From contig JAJDZT010000070.1 in assembly GCA_022824525.1 (NCBI GenBank), forward strand, positions 1-38,995: 38,995 nt of DNA, in the 5' to 3' direction. The first letter of the stretch is position 1. Each line of letters starts with the position of its first letter. The DNA comes from Silicimonas sp. (GTDB taxonomy: Bacteria > Pseudomonadota > Alphaproteobacteria > Rhodobacterales > Rhodobacteraceae). The notes under the pieces were generated by a model. That model was not told the origin of the DNA. It searched no databases and saw nothing but the letters and a program-made list of their open reading frames with translations. Shown here in pieces: positions 26,090 through 34,169 of the stretch. Made by a program: the position numbers and the translations under genes.

Positions 26090-26108
26090 AAACTGAACTG
26101 GTCAGTTT
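26090..26108. promoter_or_regulatory. Inverted repeat, probable operator for the TetR-family gene
   Basis: aaactga (26090-26096) and tcagttt (26102-26108) form a 7-bp inverted repeat with a 5-nt spacer, 38 nt before the TetR start codon. Position and symmetry fit an autoregulatory TetR operator. The rest of the 186-bp phoH-tetR gap shows no gene. Confidence 0.55.
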
Positions 26109-26145
26109 ATATTTCTTGCATAAGTTTTAAGCTGACGAGGCCGGA

Positions 26146-26763
26146 ATGAACGCACCGCATGCTGTCATCAAGCAAGGTCGCAAGTGGGATCAAGTCCTTG
26201 ATGGTGCGCGTACAGTGTTTATGAGAGACGGCTTCGAGGGCGCGAGCGTGGATGACATCGTTCGCGAGGCGGGCGTATCCAAAGCGACACTTTACTCTTA
26301 TTTCCCCGATAAACGGCTCTTGTTCATCGAAGTCGCAAAAATGGAGTGCCAGGCGCAGTCGGATGCAGCCGTTGCCCAACTCGAAGGCTCAGACGATGTC
26401 CGCGATGTCTTGACGACGGCTGCCAAGCGCATGACGAAATTCTTCATGTCTGATGTCGGGTTGCAGGTGCACCGTATCATCGTTGGAGAAAGCCAGCGGT
26501 TTCCCGAAATCGGGCGTGAATTCTTCGAGAGTGGACCAGCACGGGTTCATGCAATTCTCAGAAAATTCCTGCAGAAATCCGTTGATGCGGGTGAACTGAA
26601 CATCGACGACATTGATCTCGCGGCGGATCAGTTTCCCGAATTGTGCAAGGCGGGGCTTCATCTGAAGATGGTGCTCGGCTTGCGGGAGCCGCCGAGCGAG
26701 GCGGAAATCGACCGCGTCATTGAAGGCGCGGTTGATATGTTTCTCTGTAAATACGGCGCCTGA
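26146..26763 (+). CDS. TetR/AcrR-family transcriptional regulator
   Basis: 205 residues. The N-terminal helix-turn-helix is clear (QVLDGARTVFMRDGFEGASVDDIVREAGVSKATLYSYFPDKRLLFIEV, about residues 15-62). The rest is the helical ligand-binding and dimerisation domain, of the type seen in repressors of efflux pumps (VGLQVHRIIVGESQRFPEIGREFFESG). No efflux operon is next to it, so targets other than itself lie elsewhere. It converges on clpP, with a strong bidirectional-looking hairpin between the stops. Confidence 0.9.
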   Translation: MNAPHAVIKQGRKWDQVLDGARTVFMRDGFEGASVDDIVREAGVSKATLYSYFPDKRLLFIEVAKMECQAQSDAAVAQLEGSDDVRDVLTTAAKRMTKFFMSDVGLQVHRIIVGESQRFPEIGREFFESGPARVHAILRKFLQKSVDAGELNIDDIDLAADQFPELCKAGLHLKMVLGLREPPSEAEIDRVIEGAVDMFLCKYGA

Positions 26764-26801
26764 ATTCGCGGCCTTGAGGGGTTTGCGCGCCCGAACGAAA
26801 G

Positions 26802-26826
26802 GCCCGTTGATCGGATATCAACGGGC
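26802..26826 (-). terminator. Terminator hairpin between tetR and clpP
   Basis: A perfect 10-bp stem, gcccgttgat/atcaacgggc, with a 5-nt loop. The minus strand continues ctttcgtt, so it best serves clpP, though it could also stop the convergent tetR transcript. Confidence 0.75.
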
Positions 26827-26882
26827 GTTCCGTACTGAGCTTTAGGGTAGTAGCCGCGCGACTTGCGTCACCCGGCGACCCG

Positions 26883-27470
26883 TCAATCAAGCTCATCCGC
26901 GCTTTTGATGACCTTGCCGAGAAGGCCGTATTCGATCGCCTCATCGGTGTTCAGCCAGAAATCACGCTCTGTGTCCTTGGCGATCTTCTTTTCCGACTGA
27001 CCCGTCGCGTCCGCGAATATCCTGTGGAACCGCTCCCGCATGATCGAGATTTGTTCTGCCTGGATTTGAATGTCCGAGACGGATCCGCCGACACCGCCGC
27101 GCGGTTCGTGCAGCAGGAAACGGGTATTCGGCAGACAAAGCCGGTTCTCTTTCTTGGCGCCGACAAAGATCAAAGCGCCGGCGCTTGCCACCCAACCAGA
27201 CCCGATGCACCGCACGGTTGGCCGAATGAACTTGATCATATCGTGAACCATATCGCCGGATTCCACATGCCCTCCAGGCGAAGAAATGAAAACGTTGATT
27301 GGATGGTCGCTGTCCTCGGCCAGTGCGATTAGCTGCGTCGTGACACGGTTCGCCAGCTTGTCGTTGATTTCGCCAGTAATGAGGACGTTGCGGGACTTGA
27401 AAAAGAGCTCCCCTGCCTTGCCTCCGGCCGCTTCCTTCTTGTCGTCGTCTTTCTTGTCATCGTCGGCCAT
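26883..27470 (-). CDS. clpP: ClpP-like ATP-dependent protease subunit (non-canonical)
   Basis: 195 residues from ATG 27470 with GAGGAG upstream; the longer frame to 27515 is rejected. The Ser-His-Asp triad can be placed by alignment to ClpP: Ser96 (GWVASAGA), His121 (FLLHEPRGG) and Asp170 (TERDFWL). The N-terminus is a charged stretch ([21 protein letters not shown]) unlike the propeptide of main ClpP, and the motifs differ from the canonical AASMG and IHQP. It is therefore a second, ClpP-like paralogue. No clpX or other Clp ATPase is adjacent, whereas the main clpP is usually next to clpX. Confidence 0.9.
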   Translation of the reverse strand: MADDDKKDDDKKEAAGGKAGELFFKSRNVLITGEINDKLANRVTTQLIALAEDSDHPINVFISSPGGHVESGDMVHDMIKFIRPTVRCIGSGWVASAGALIFVGAKKENRLCLPNTRFLLHEPRGGVGGSVSDIQIQAEQISIMRERFHRIFADATGQSEKKIAKDTERDFWLNTDEAIEYGLLGKVIKSADELD

Positions 27471-27552
27471 GCGGCTGCTCCTCAAATCGATTTCTCGGGA
27501 ATGTCGGTGTTGCAACCGGGAATGACAAGGGGCGTTTAAGAAAGTGTTGGCT

Positions 27553-28029
27553 TTACAGAAAACGATGCAGGATCAGGGCGTCCGTATAAGTGCCCGTCGG
27601 CAGGCGAAACGCCATCGGTATGCGCCCGATCTCGGCGAAGCCGGCGCGCAACCACGTGTCGATGGCGCGGGTGTTCGAAGCGAGAACGAAATTATACTGC
27701 ATCGCTTCGAATCCGAGCCGCTTCGCCTCTTGCAGCGAAAAGGACAGCATTTCTCGAGCGACCCCCTTCCCCTGCGCTCGCTTGGCGGTGATGTAGCCGC
27801 AGTTGCACACATGCGCGCCGCCGCCTTGCTGATTGGGACGAATGTAAAATGTACCAAGAAGGTTCCCGTCTCTCTCGGCCACGTAGCAATGATGCTTGGT
27901 CCAATAGGTCAGGGCGTCTCCGCGGGATATGTTCGGATCGATGGCATAGGTGTCGCCCGCACGAAAGACCGGTTCCAACACTGTCCAGAGACAATCGAAG
28001 TCGTCGCGTACCGCCTTCCGCAGGATCAT
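27553..28029 (-). CDS. GNAT-family N-acetyltransferase
   Basis: 158 residues, one GNAT domain: [22 protein letters not shown] at the start, [37 protein letters not shown] with the acetyl-CoA loop (Q/R-x-x-G-x-G/A, here RAQGKGVA), and [31 protein letters not shown]. The acceptor is unknown; the family covers small molecules and protein N-termini. It has no good ribosome binding site. It lies 79 nt after the formaldehyde dehydrogenase on the same strand, separated by a GC-rich hairpin element. Confidence 0.88.
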   Translation of the reverse strand: MILRKAVRDDFDCLWTVLEPVFRAGDTYAIDPNISRGDALTYWTKHHCYVAERDGNLLGTFYIRPNQQGGGAHVCNCGYITAKRAQGKGVAREMLSFSLQEAKRLGFEAMQYNFVLASNTRAIDTWLRAGFAEIGRIPMAFRLPTGTYTDALILHRFL

Positions 28030-28045
28030 CCCATTATCGGCCCAT

Positions 28046-28079
28046 AAATATCCCGGGGGTCCGGGGGCAGAGCCCCCGG
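28046..28079 (-). repeat. Gene-end hairpin element, copy 1
   Basis: A perfect 8-bp stem ccgggggc/gcccccgg with loop aga (28061-28079), next to aaatatcccgggggt (28046-28060). On the minus strand this reads hairpin then CCCGGGATATTT, just after the dehydrogenase stop. The same layout occurs twice more at 33.4-33.6 kb. It likely acts as a terminator or 3'-end stabiliser. Confidence 0.65.
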
Positions 28080-28108
28080 CGCGTCGACGAAGCGCAGCTT
28101 CGGCGAAA

Positions 28109-29221
28109 TCAGTAAACCACCACGCTTCGGATCGACTTGCCCTGATGCATCAGGTCGAAGCCTTCATTGATGTTGTCCAGTGTCAGCGTGTGCGTGATCA
28201 TCGGATCGATCTCGATCTTTCCGTCCATGTACCAGTCGACGATCTTGGGCACATCAGTTCGGCCGCGCGCGCCGCCGAAAGCCGTGCCGCGCCAGGAGCG
28301 ACCGGTCACAAGTTGGAAGGGTCTTGTCGAAATTTCGGCCCCGGCGGGTGCGACGCCGATGATGATGCTCTCGCCCCAGCCCTTGTGCGCGGATTCCAAA
28401 GCGGTGCGCATCACGTCGACATTGCCGGTGGCGTCGAACGTATAGTCGGCGCCGCCCTTTGTCAGATCGACGAGATAGGGAACAAGGTCTCCTTCGACTT
28501 CCGCCGGATTGACGAAGTCGGTCATGCCGAATTTTTCGGCCATGGGCACTTTTGACGGGTTCAGGTCAACGCCAACAATCTGGTCGGCTCCAGCGAGCCG
28601 CAGGCCCTGAATGACATTCAGTCCGATGCCGCCGAGGCCGAAGACAATGGCGCGGCTGCCTTGTTCGACTTTCGCGGTATAGATCACAGCACCGATGCCG
28701 GTGGTGACGCCGCAGCCGATGTAGCAAATCTTGTCGAAGGGGGCATCTTCGCGCACCTTCGCCAGGCTGATCTCGGGGAGGACCGTGTGGTTCGAGAACG
28801 TCGAACACCCCATGTAGTGCAGGATCGGGTCGCCATCGAGAGTGGAGAACCGCGATGTGCCATCAGGCATGAGGCCTTGGCCTTGTGTTGCCCGGACCTT
28901 CTGGCAGAGGTTGGTCTTCGGGTGGAGGCAATACTCGCATTCGCGACATTCCGCCGTGTAAAGCGGGATCACGTGATCGCCCGGTTTCAGGCTGGTGACA
29001 CCTTCGCCGACTTCCAGAACAACGCCAGCGCCTTCGTGACCGAGAATCGCGGGGAAAAGACCTTCGGGGTCCGCACCTGACAAGGTGAATTCGTCCGTAT
29101 GGCAAATGCCTGTGGCCTTGATTTCAACCAGCACCTCGCCCGCGCGGGGGCCGTCAAGATTGACATCCATGACTTCAAGCGGCTTTCCGGCAGCGGTTGC
29201 AACAGCGGCACGAGTACGCAT
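28109..29221 (-). CDS. frmA: S-(hydroxymethyl)glutathione dehydrogenase / class III alcohol dehydrogenase
   Basis: 370 residues. It oxidises the glutathione adduct of formaldehyde with NAD+, and also reduces S-nitrosoglutathione. Zinc-ADH motifs are present: catalytic Cys in [29 protein letters not shown], the structural zinc cluster [25 protein letters not shown], and the NAD-binding [21 protein letters not shown] precedes the ATG. In methylotrophic and C1-oxidising roseobacters this gene is also written adhI or flhA. The usual companion S-formylglutathione hydrolase (fghA) is not adjacent. Confidence 0.95.
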   Translation of the reverse strand: MRTRAAVATAAGKPLEVMDVNLDGPRAGEVLVEIKATGICHTDEFTLSGADPEGLFPAILGHEGAGVVLEVGEGVTSLKPGDHVIPLYTAECRECEYCLHPKTNLCQKVRATQGQGLMPDGTSRFSTLDGDPILHYMGCSTFSNHTVLPEISLAKVREDAPFDKICYIGCGVTTGIGAVIYTAKVEQGSRAIVFGLGGIGLNVIQGLRLAGADQIVGVDLNPSKVPMAEKFGMTDFVNPAEVEGDLVPYLVDLTKGGADYTFDATGNVDVMRTALESAHKGWGESIIIGVAPAGAEISTRPFQLVTGRSWRGTAFGGARGRTDVPKIVDWYMDGKIEIDPMITHTLTLDNINEGFDLMHQGKSIRSVVVY

Positions 29222-29304
29222 GTGCCTTTCCTCCTTGTCAGTTTCTTGGCTTGACCCTGCGCGAGCTAGCGGGCGAAATCAATGCAAAGAAGGACAAATA
29301 CGCT

Positions 29305-29631
29305 ATGCGATTCACGATTGCCTCAGCCCTTATTCTCGGCCTAGCAGCCTGCGCTCCTACCGCACCCGACGATCGTGTTGTCGAGGCGGACCGTGCCTTG
29401 CCCGGACCAAGTGAAGAAATCGAAGGCGGCGGTCTCGCCGAGATCGAGCTTTGTGATGCCGAGGATTACCGTCCACTTGTTGGCAGCAGCGTGGATGCGA
29501 CCAGCTTTCCCACCGGTCCTCAACTGCGGGTATTCGGTGCGAATGACATCGTGACACAAGATTACATACCGCAGCGAACGAATGTCGTTCACGACAACTC
29601 GCGCACGATTCTTCGAGTCTACTGCGGCTAA
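29305..29631 (+). CDS. I78-family peptidase inhibitor lipoprotein
   Basis: 108 residues from ATG 29305, with AAGGA upstream. A lipoprotein signal (MRFTIASALILGLAACAP) precedes a short acidic linker and one I78 inhibitor domain of about 60 residues (LCDAEDYRPLVGSSVDA, then TDYIPQRTN-like QDYIPQRTNVVHDNSRTILRVYCG). I78 members inhibit serine peptidases of the subtilisin and trypsin types; the two cysteines (LCD and YCG) may pair. Its role in the periplasm is unproven. It is divergent from frmA and 100 nt upstream of the YceI gene. Confidence 0.85.
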   Translation: MRFTIASALILGLAACAPTAPDDRVVEADRALPGPSEEIEGGGLAEIELCDAEDYRPLVGSSVDATSFPTGPQLRVFGANDIVTQDYIPQRTNVVHDNSRTILRVYCG

Positions 29632-29731
29632 GTGTTCGAAAATGCGCAGATGCTGTGGTTTTACGGCAGTTGCCTATCCGATGTCTGGCACTCTTATTGA
29701 CGGTCATCTGACCCCCAATTGAGAGAGTGAC

Positions 29732-30328
29732 ATGAAAACCCTGACCACTACCGCCGTCGCAGCGCTTTTTGCCGCGACTTCCCTGGCCCATGCCGAGAGC
29801 TGGGTTCCTGACCCGACCCATACGGAAGTCCTGATCTCGTGGAACCACGCCGGATTTTCGATCCAGACCGCGAAATTCAACGAGGTCGAGGGCGCTCTGG
29901 AATTCACTCCCGGAGACGTTGAAGGCGCGTCCGCCGACTTTTCCGTGATCGTCTCCAGCATCGATACAGGCGTCCCTGATTTCGACGGGCATTTGCAGAG
30001 CCCTGACTTTTTCGATGCCGCGGCCTTTCCCACGATCCGCTTTGTCTCCACGTCCGTGGAACAAACGGGTGAGATGACGGTCAAGGCGACCGGTGACCTC
30101 ACGATCAAGGACGTCACAAAGCCCGCGACTTTCGATATTACGGTGCACCAGATGGGCGAGCATCCGGTTGGCCAGTTCTTTGACTTCTACAAGGGCGAAT
30201 GGCTTGGCATGACAGCGACTGCAACGATCAATCGCTCCGAATGGGGCATGGCCGGGTTCATCCCGGTGGGGTCTGATGCGATCGACATCACGATCAATAC
30301 CGAAATGCGCGCTGGCGGTTGGGACTGA
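29732..30328 (+). CDS. YceI-family periplasmic lipid-binding protein
   Basis: 198 residues with a signal peptide (MKTLTTTAVAALFAATSLAHA) and a full YceI beta-barrel: WVPDPTHTEVLISWNHAGFS at the start, then VSSIDTGVPDFDGHLQSPDFFDAAAFPTIRFVSTSV and TVKATGDLTIKDVTKPATFDITV. YceI lipocalin-like barrels bind polyisoprenoids such as ubiquinone precursors. It converges on a second gene containing a YceI domain fused to cytochrome b561, with a shared terminator between. The GAGAG motif precedes the ATG. Confidence 0.92.
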   Translation: MKTLTTTAVAALFAATSLAHAESWVPDPTHTEVLISWNHAGFSIQTAKFNEVEGALEFTPGDVEGASADFSVIVSSIDTGVPDFDGHLQSPDFFDAAAFPTIRFVSTSVEQTGEMTVKATGDLTIKDVTKPATFDITVHQMGEHPVGQFFDFYKGEWLGMTATATINRSEWGMAGFIPVGSDAIDITINTEMRAGGWD

Positions 30329-30349
30329 GACAACTGCTTTCGCGAAGGA

Positions 30350-30377
30350 AAGGCCGCGCCGAGAGGTGCGGCCTTTT
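30350..30377 (+). terminator. Bidirectional terminator between the two YceI genes
   Basis: An 8-bp stem aaggccgc/gcggcctt followed by TTTT on the plus strand and preceded by AA on the other side, in the 53-bp convergent gap. Confidence 0.75.
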
Positions 30378-30381
30378 ATCG

Positions 30382-31566
30382 TTAACGGGTCGCGGTCAGT
30401 CCCACTGAAATCTCGACAGGGTGCTTCACCGAACTCTCCGCCTCCGGACCAATCCCGAAGTCGCGCCGATCGACGGTGAGGCCTCCGGTCATTTCGGCGC
30501 GATCCCCGTCGAGTCTCAGATCAAAGGGCAGTTCGACCGGTACGGAACTTTCCTTGATGGTCAGGTCGCCGGTGGCAACGTAACCTGTGTCGGTCCGCGT
30601 AATATCGGCCGTAAATGTCGCCGTGGGATGCGCCTCCGCGTTGAAGTATTCCGGCTTCAAGGCTTCCGCCGTCACCGAGCCCAGCGTCAAAGAGGGGATG
30701 GCGATTGTGACTTCCACATTTCCCATGACCCCTTCTGCTGTCTCGTCGAATGTGATGGCTGCGGTCCAATCGTTGAACCGCCCGCCGACATCCGAGCCAA
30801 GCTGATTGACGGTAATGGCGAGCGTGCCGCTTTCGACCTGCCAATCGCTGTCTACTTCCGCCAAAGCGACGGCTTGCGAGGTGCTTTCGTGCCCTTGGAA
30901 CAGGCCAAGCGAAGCGCCGATGCCAATCGCAACGACCCATGCTGTAAGCGCGCCGGCAAGTGGCGCAAGCTTGCCGGGCTTGGCGCCGTCTGAGCCACCT
31001 TCTTCTGTGCCGAACCACATGCGTTTCAGGGTGACGTCCCGGTCGAGGAAATGGTGCTTCAGGGCGCCCGCAATATGCAGGAGCAAGGCGACCACGAGCA
31101 CACGTTCGAAAATGATGTGCAGGCTGGCCGTGATGCCGGCAAATGTCTCGGACTTTGGCACGAACGGGAGGTTTTGTCCGAAAGGCCAGAGGATCGGTGC
31201 AAAGCCTTCTGTTGCTGCGTGGTGGATCCAGCCGGAAAGGGGCACGAGGATCAGCGAGCCATAGAGAAGCCAGTGTGCCGTTGCTGCCAGAAACTGTTCG
31301 CCCCTCCGGTCAGGATGGAGGGGAGCGGGTTTCGGCTGCGTCAGCGCCCAAACTATCCGCAGGACAGCGACGGTGAAGAGTGTGACACCCAGTGTTTTGT
31401 GGATCGAAAAGAGCCGGGCCTTGTCTGCAAGGTCTTCCGGCGTGTCGAATGGCATGCCGTTCGCAATGATGCCGGTCGGGATCAGCGCTAGAATGAGAAG
31501 CGCCGTGAGCCAGTGGAAGGTTTTTGTGATCGAGCCGTAGCGGGTCGCGGTGTTGGCTAAGGACAT
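30382..31566 (-). CDS. Cytochrome b561 domain fused to YceI domain
   Basis: 394 residues. Residues 1-190 are a four-helix cytochrome b561/CybB-type membrane domain with candidate haem histidines in TKTFHWLTALLILAL, FSIHKTLGV and HIAGALKHHF. Another membrane helix (APLAGALTAWVVAIGIGASLGLF) leads to a periplasmic YceI domain (about 225-394) with EYFNAEAHPTATFTADITR and ATGDLTIKESSVPVELPFDL. The fusion joins a membrane b-haem electron carrier to a quinone-type lipid-binding barrel, so it may move electrons to or from quinone at the periplasmic face (inference). This fusion is found in other proteobacteria. Confidence 0.9.
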   Translation of the reverse strand: MSLANTATRYGSITKTFHWLTALLILALIPTGIIANGMPFDTPEDLADKARLFSIHKTLGVTLFTVAVLRIVWALTQPKPAPLHPDRRGEQFLAATAHWLLYGSLILVPLSGWIHHAATEGFAPILWPFGQNLPFVPKSETFAGITASLHIIFERVLVVALLLHIAGALKHHFLDRDVTLKRMWFGTEEGGSDGAKPGKLAPLAGALTAWVVAIGIGASLGLFQGHESTSQAVALAEVDSDWQVESGTLAITVNQLGSDVGGRFNDWTAAITFDETAEGVMGNVEVTIAIPSLTLGSVTAEALKPEYFNAEAHPTATFTADITRTDTGYVATGDLTIKESSVPVELPFDLRLDGDRAEMTGGLTVDRRDFGIGPEAESSVKHPVEISVGLTATR

Positions 31567-31606
31567 GGAAGGCGCCTTTTTTGGGTTTTCGGACGATTTG
31601 CTTTCC

Positions 31607-31633
31607 TTACGCGTGGGCGCAACCCTTTATTCC
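31607..31633 (-). promoter_or_regulatory. Possible ECF-sigma promoter of the b561-YceI gene
   Basis: On the minus strand GGAATAA (31627-31633) is followed after 15 bp by CGTAA (31607-31611), about 40 nt before the start codon. The shape resembles ECF sigma promoters (GGAAT-type -35, CGT-type -10). Unverified. Confidence 0.3.
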
Positions 31634-31688
31634 CGCAGGGTGTTTGTGCATGCGACTCGACAGCTCGGGGCAGGGGCGCTAGTTATGA

Positions 31689-31703
31689 GAACATAAAGTG
31701 AAC
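31689..31703 (+). promoter_or_regulatory. LexA (SOS) box upstream of imuB
   Basis: GAAC-ATAAAGT-GAAC is a perfect match to the alphaproteobacterial LexA consensus (GTTC-N7-GTTC, here GAAC-N7-GAAC). It lies 20 nt before the imuB ATG. The 156-bp divergent gap also serves the b561-YceI gene. Confidence 0.85.
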
Positions 31704-31722
31704 ATATGCATGCTGCCCACCC

Positions 31723-33378
31723 ATGCCCCAGCGACGTATCCTTTCGCTCTGGTTTCCGCGTCTCGCGGCGGAGCGCTGCCTCCGCGACCGGCGCGGAATG
31801 CCTCCTGGACCCTTTGCGGTCACCGGTGATGTGAGAAATGCACAGGTGCTGGTGTCGCTCTCGGTTGAGGCGGAAGCGGCAGGCCTGACCCTTGGCCAGC
31901 CGGTGCGCGATGCGCATGCGATGTGCCCGGGGCTGGAGACACGGCTGCAGAACAAGGGACTTGATCGTGCATTTCTGGCCGTGCTGCGCCGCTGGGCGGG
32001 CAAGTTCAGCCCCTGGGTGTCCGAAGAAGCGCCCGATGGTCTGGTGATCGACCTGACCGGCTGCGCGCATCTGTTCGGAGGAGAGGTCGCCCTCATGGAA
32101 GTGGTGGAGGCGGATTGCGCAGACCTCGGTCTGACGGTGAGATCGGGGATTGCAGACACGGTTGGAGCGGCCTGGGCGCTGGCGCGGTTTTCGGGAGCGG
32201 GCAAGGGGGGTGACCGGTCAGGGGATGACATCGCCCAGGAAGCGCGCGCCACCCGATCCCGGGCCGCCAAGCGTCGCCACTGGGAGCGGGGTGGTCCGCC
32301 GCCCGGGACCCAGACGCCGCCCAATCGAAGCGCGCGCATCGCGGCGACGGGTCAGACGCGCACGGCGCTTGCGCCTTTGCCGATTGCCGCACTTAGGCTT
32401 GAGGAAGAAACGGTCCTTACCCTCAATCGTCTCGGCCTGCGTCAGATCGCCGATCTTGCCGGGCAGCCCCGGGCCGCCCTGGCTCGCCGGTTCGGGCGAC
32501 ATCTCGTTCGACGCCTTGATCAGGCACTTGGGGTGGAACCCGAACCAGTGAACCCGGCCCGTGCGCCGGATCATTTTGCGGTTCGCCTGACACTTCCGGA
32601 ACCTGTTGGGTTGTCGGATGATATTCTGGCGGCCCTCGACCGGCTTTTGCCGCCATTGTCGGAGAAACTCGGACATGCGGGCCGGGGTATCCGCCGTGTC
32701 CGAATGGAATGTCACCGCAGCGATCACACGATGGAGACCGTCGAGGCCGGGCTGGCCCGCCCTTCTGCCGAGCCGGATCGTATCCGTCCGCTTCTGGCGA
32801 TGAAGGTGGAGGAGATCGACGCAGGTTTCGGGATCGACATGATCCGTCTTAAGGCAGTGGTGACCGAGCCGGTCCATAGCCATCAACATCGGGGGCATGC
32901 GGAGGCGGCCTCCGATGGGGCATCCCGACTGTCGGGCTCTGACGAGATGGCCGATCTTCTGGGGCGGATCGGGGGGCGGATCGGGCTGGAGGCCATCACG
33001 CGGCTACATCCGGCGGACAGTCATATCCCCGAGAAGACCTCGAAGCTGATGGCTGCAGCCTGGTCGGACCCGGTGGTAGCGTGGCCACGTCCGCGTGGTC
33101 CACGCCCGCTTGAGCTTTGGCGCCCGGAACTTGTCACGGCCGATGAGGTGTCTCATCTGCCCGCGACCTTCCGTTGGCGGGGGCGCCTTTTCGAGACTCA
33201 TACCGGACTTGGTCCGGAACGCATCTCACCCGAATGGTGGCTCGATGATCCTGACTGGCGGACGGGCGTGCGTGATTATTGGCGGGTGACAACACGTACA
33301 GGAGAACGTCTTTGGCTTTATTACGCCCATGGAGGGACGCTTTCGCCTGGTTGGTTTTGTCACGGGAGTTTCTGTTGA
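31723..33378 (+). CDS. imuB: ImuB-like Y-family polymerase homologue
   Basis: 551 residues, related to Y-family DNA polymerases but with the catalytic acids missing: the usual D-x-(D/E)-C-F-F/Y-A start is LSLWFPRLAAERCLRD here. Palm and fingers features continue through MCPGL and VIDLTGCAHLFGGE; the helix-hairpin-helix region is LNRLGLRQIADLAGQPRAALARRFG. A long variable stretch (about 165-215) and a C-terminal ImuB-type tail end in TLSPGWFCHGSFC. ImuB is a non-catalytic clamp-binding scaffold for DnaE2 in SOS mutagenesis. Neither imuA nor dnaE2 is adjacent. There is no ribosome binding site before the ATG, and the LexA box is very close, so the leader must be short. Confidence 0.88.
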   Translation: MPQRRILSLWFPRLAAERCLRDRRGMPPGPFAVTGDVRNAQVLVSLSVEAEAAGLTLGQPVRDAHAMCPGLETRLQNKGLDRAFLAVLRRWAGKFSPWVSEEAPDGLVIDLTGCAHLFGGEVALMEVVEADCADLGLTVRSGIADTVGAAWALARFSGAGKGGDRSGDDIAQEARATRSRAAKRRHWERGGPPPGTQTPPNRSARIAATGQTRTALAPLPIAALRLEEETVLTLNRLGLRQIADLAGQPRAALARRFGRHLVRRLDQALGVEPEPVNPARAPDHFAVRLTLPEPVGLSDDILAALDRLLPPLSEKLGHAGRGIRRVRMECHRSDHTMETVEAGLARPSAEPDRIRPLLAMKVEEIDAGFGIDMIRLKAVVTEPVHSHQHRGHAEAASDGASRLSGSDEMADLLGRIGGRIGLEAITRLHPADSHIPEKTSKLMAAAWSDPVVAWPRPRGPRPLELWRPELVTADEVSHLPATFRWRGRLFETHTGLGPERISPEWWLDDPDWRTGVRDYWRVTTRTGERLWLYYAHGGTLSPGWFCHGSFC

Positions 33379-33410
33379 GGGATTGCGCCACCTGCGGTGT
33401 CGCGGTGGGA

Positions 33411-33459
33411 AGGGGCGCTGCCCCTCTTGGCCGTCGGCCAATTCACCCCGGGATATTTC
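33411..33459 (+). repeat. Gene-end hairpin element, copy 2 (after imuB)
   Basis: aggggc/gcccct stem with a 3-nt loop (33411-33425), followed by ccccgggatattt (33447-33459). Same order as copy 1 when read in the direction of the upstream gene. Confidence 0.55.
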
Positions 33460-33523
33460 AGAACCGGTAAGAGACGACACCCCGTTTCTGTGGGAATGCG
33501 CCATCCGACTTTTACCGGTCCTA

Positions 33524-33563
33524 AAATATCCCGGAGGGGTCTGGGGAGGCAGAGCCTCCCCAG
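33524..33563 (-). repeat. Gene-end hairpin element, copy 3 (after the FAS1 gene)
   Basis: A perfect 10-bp stem ctggggaggc/gcctccccag with loop aga (33541-33563), adjoining aaaatatcccggagggg (33523-33539). On the minus strand the order is hairpin, then CCGGGATATTTT, downstream of the FAS1 gene. The 213-bp gap between imuB and the FAS1 gene holds only copies 2 and 3. Confidence 0.6.
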
Positions 33564-33591
33564 TGGATCGCCGCCGGCAGGCGGCGAAGCA

Positions 33592-34086
33592 TCACTTCGG
33601 CAGAAGCACCTTGTCGATCACGTGGATCACGCCATTCGTCGCCATGATGTCCGCAGTCGTCACGCGGCTTTGGTTGACATGCACGCCATTGCGGCCGTCC
33701 ACATGCACGGTTTGGCCTTGAACCGTTGCGACGTTCAGGCGTTTTCCGACCAGAGCGTCGGAGGTCACGGCGCCCGGCACCACGTGATAGGTGAGCACCT
33801 TCACAAGCTGGTCCTTGTTTTCCGGCAGAAGCAGGCTTTCAACCGTGCCTTCAGGCAGCGCCGCGAACGCTGCATTTGTCGGCGCGAACACCGTGAACGG
33901 TCCGTCGCTCTTCAGTGTATCCACAAGATCGGCCGCGGTCACGGCTGCGACAAGCGTGGAGAAGTCATCGTTGGAGGCGGCGATATCAACGATGTCGTCC
34001 CCGTCATCCATCGGTGCACAGGCTGCAAGTGCCAGCGCTGCTACGCCGGCGGCAAATTTCAATACGGTTCTACGTGCTGGACGCAT
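33592..34086 (-). CDS. Fasciclin (FAS1) domain lipoprotein
   Basis: 164 residues from ATG 34086 (AAGGA 9-10 nt upstream); an ATG at 34095 adds three residues. A basic N-terminus ([10 protein letters not shown]) and lipobox (LALAACAP) indicate a lipoprotein. One FAS1 domain follows: [21 protein letters not shown]1 motif [26 protein letters not shown] and H2 motif [18 protein letters not shown]1 proteins mediate adhesion at cell surfaces, with no enzymatic role. It is a paralogue of the gene just upstream, and a terminator stands between the two. Confidence 0.92.
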   Translation of the reverse strand: MRPARRTVLKFAAGVAALALAACAPMDDGDDIVDIAASNDDFSTLVAAVTAADLVDTLKSDGPFTVFAPTNAAFAALPEGTVESLLLPENKDQLVKVLTYHVVPGAVTSDALVGKRLNVATVQGQTVHVDGRNGVHVNQSRVTTADIMATNGVIHVIDKVLLPK

Positions 34087-34130
34087 GTCCCTCATTCCTT
34101 CATTCGTTCTTCGATTGTCTTGAAAAAGTT

Positions 34131-34154
34131 GGAGCGGCCCGAGGGGACCGCTCC
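34131..34154 (-). terminator. Terminator between the two FAS1 genes
   Basis: A 7-bp stem ggagcgg/ccgctcc followed on the minus strand by aactttttc. It should limit transcription from the upstream FAS1 gene into the downstream one. Confidence 0.75.
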
Positions 34155-34169
34155 TTTATCGTGCCGAAC

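Noticed and set aside
26883..27470. The housekeeping ClpP
   Set aside because: The motifs around the catalytic Ser and His differ from canonical ClpP, the N-terminus is unusual, and no clpX is adjacent, so a ClpP-like paralogue is more likely.
29686..29701. tggcac..ttgac resembling a sigma-54 promoter before the YceI gene
   Set aside because: The invariant GC of the -12 element is absent at the right spacing.
31706..31840. Upstream ATG at 31706 as an alternative start or small gene before imuB
   Set aside because: It is in a different frame from imuB and gives a short product with no recognisable feature.
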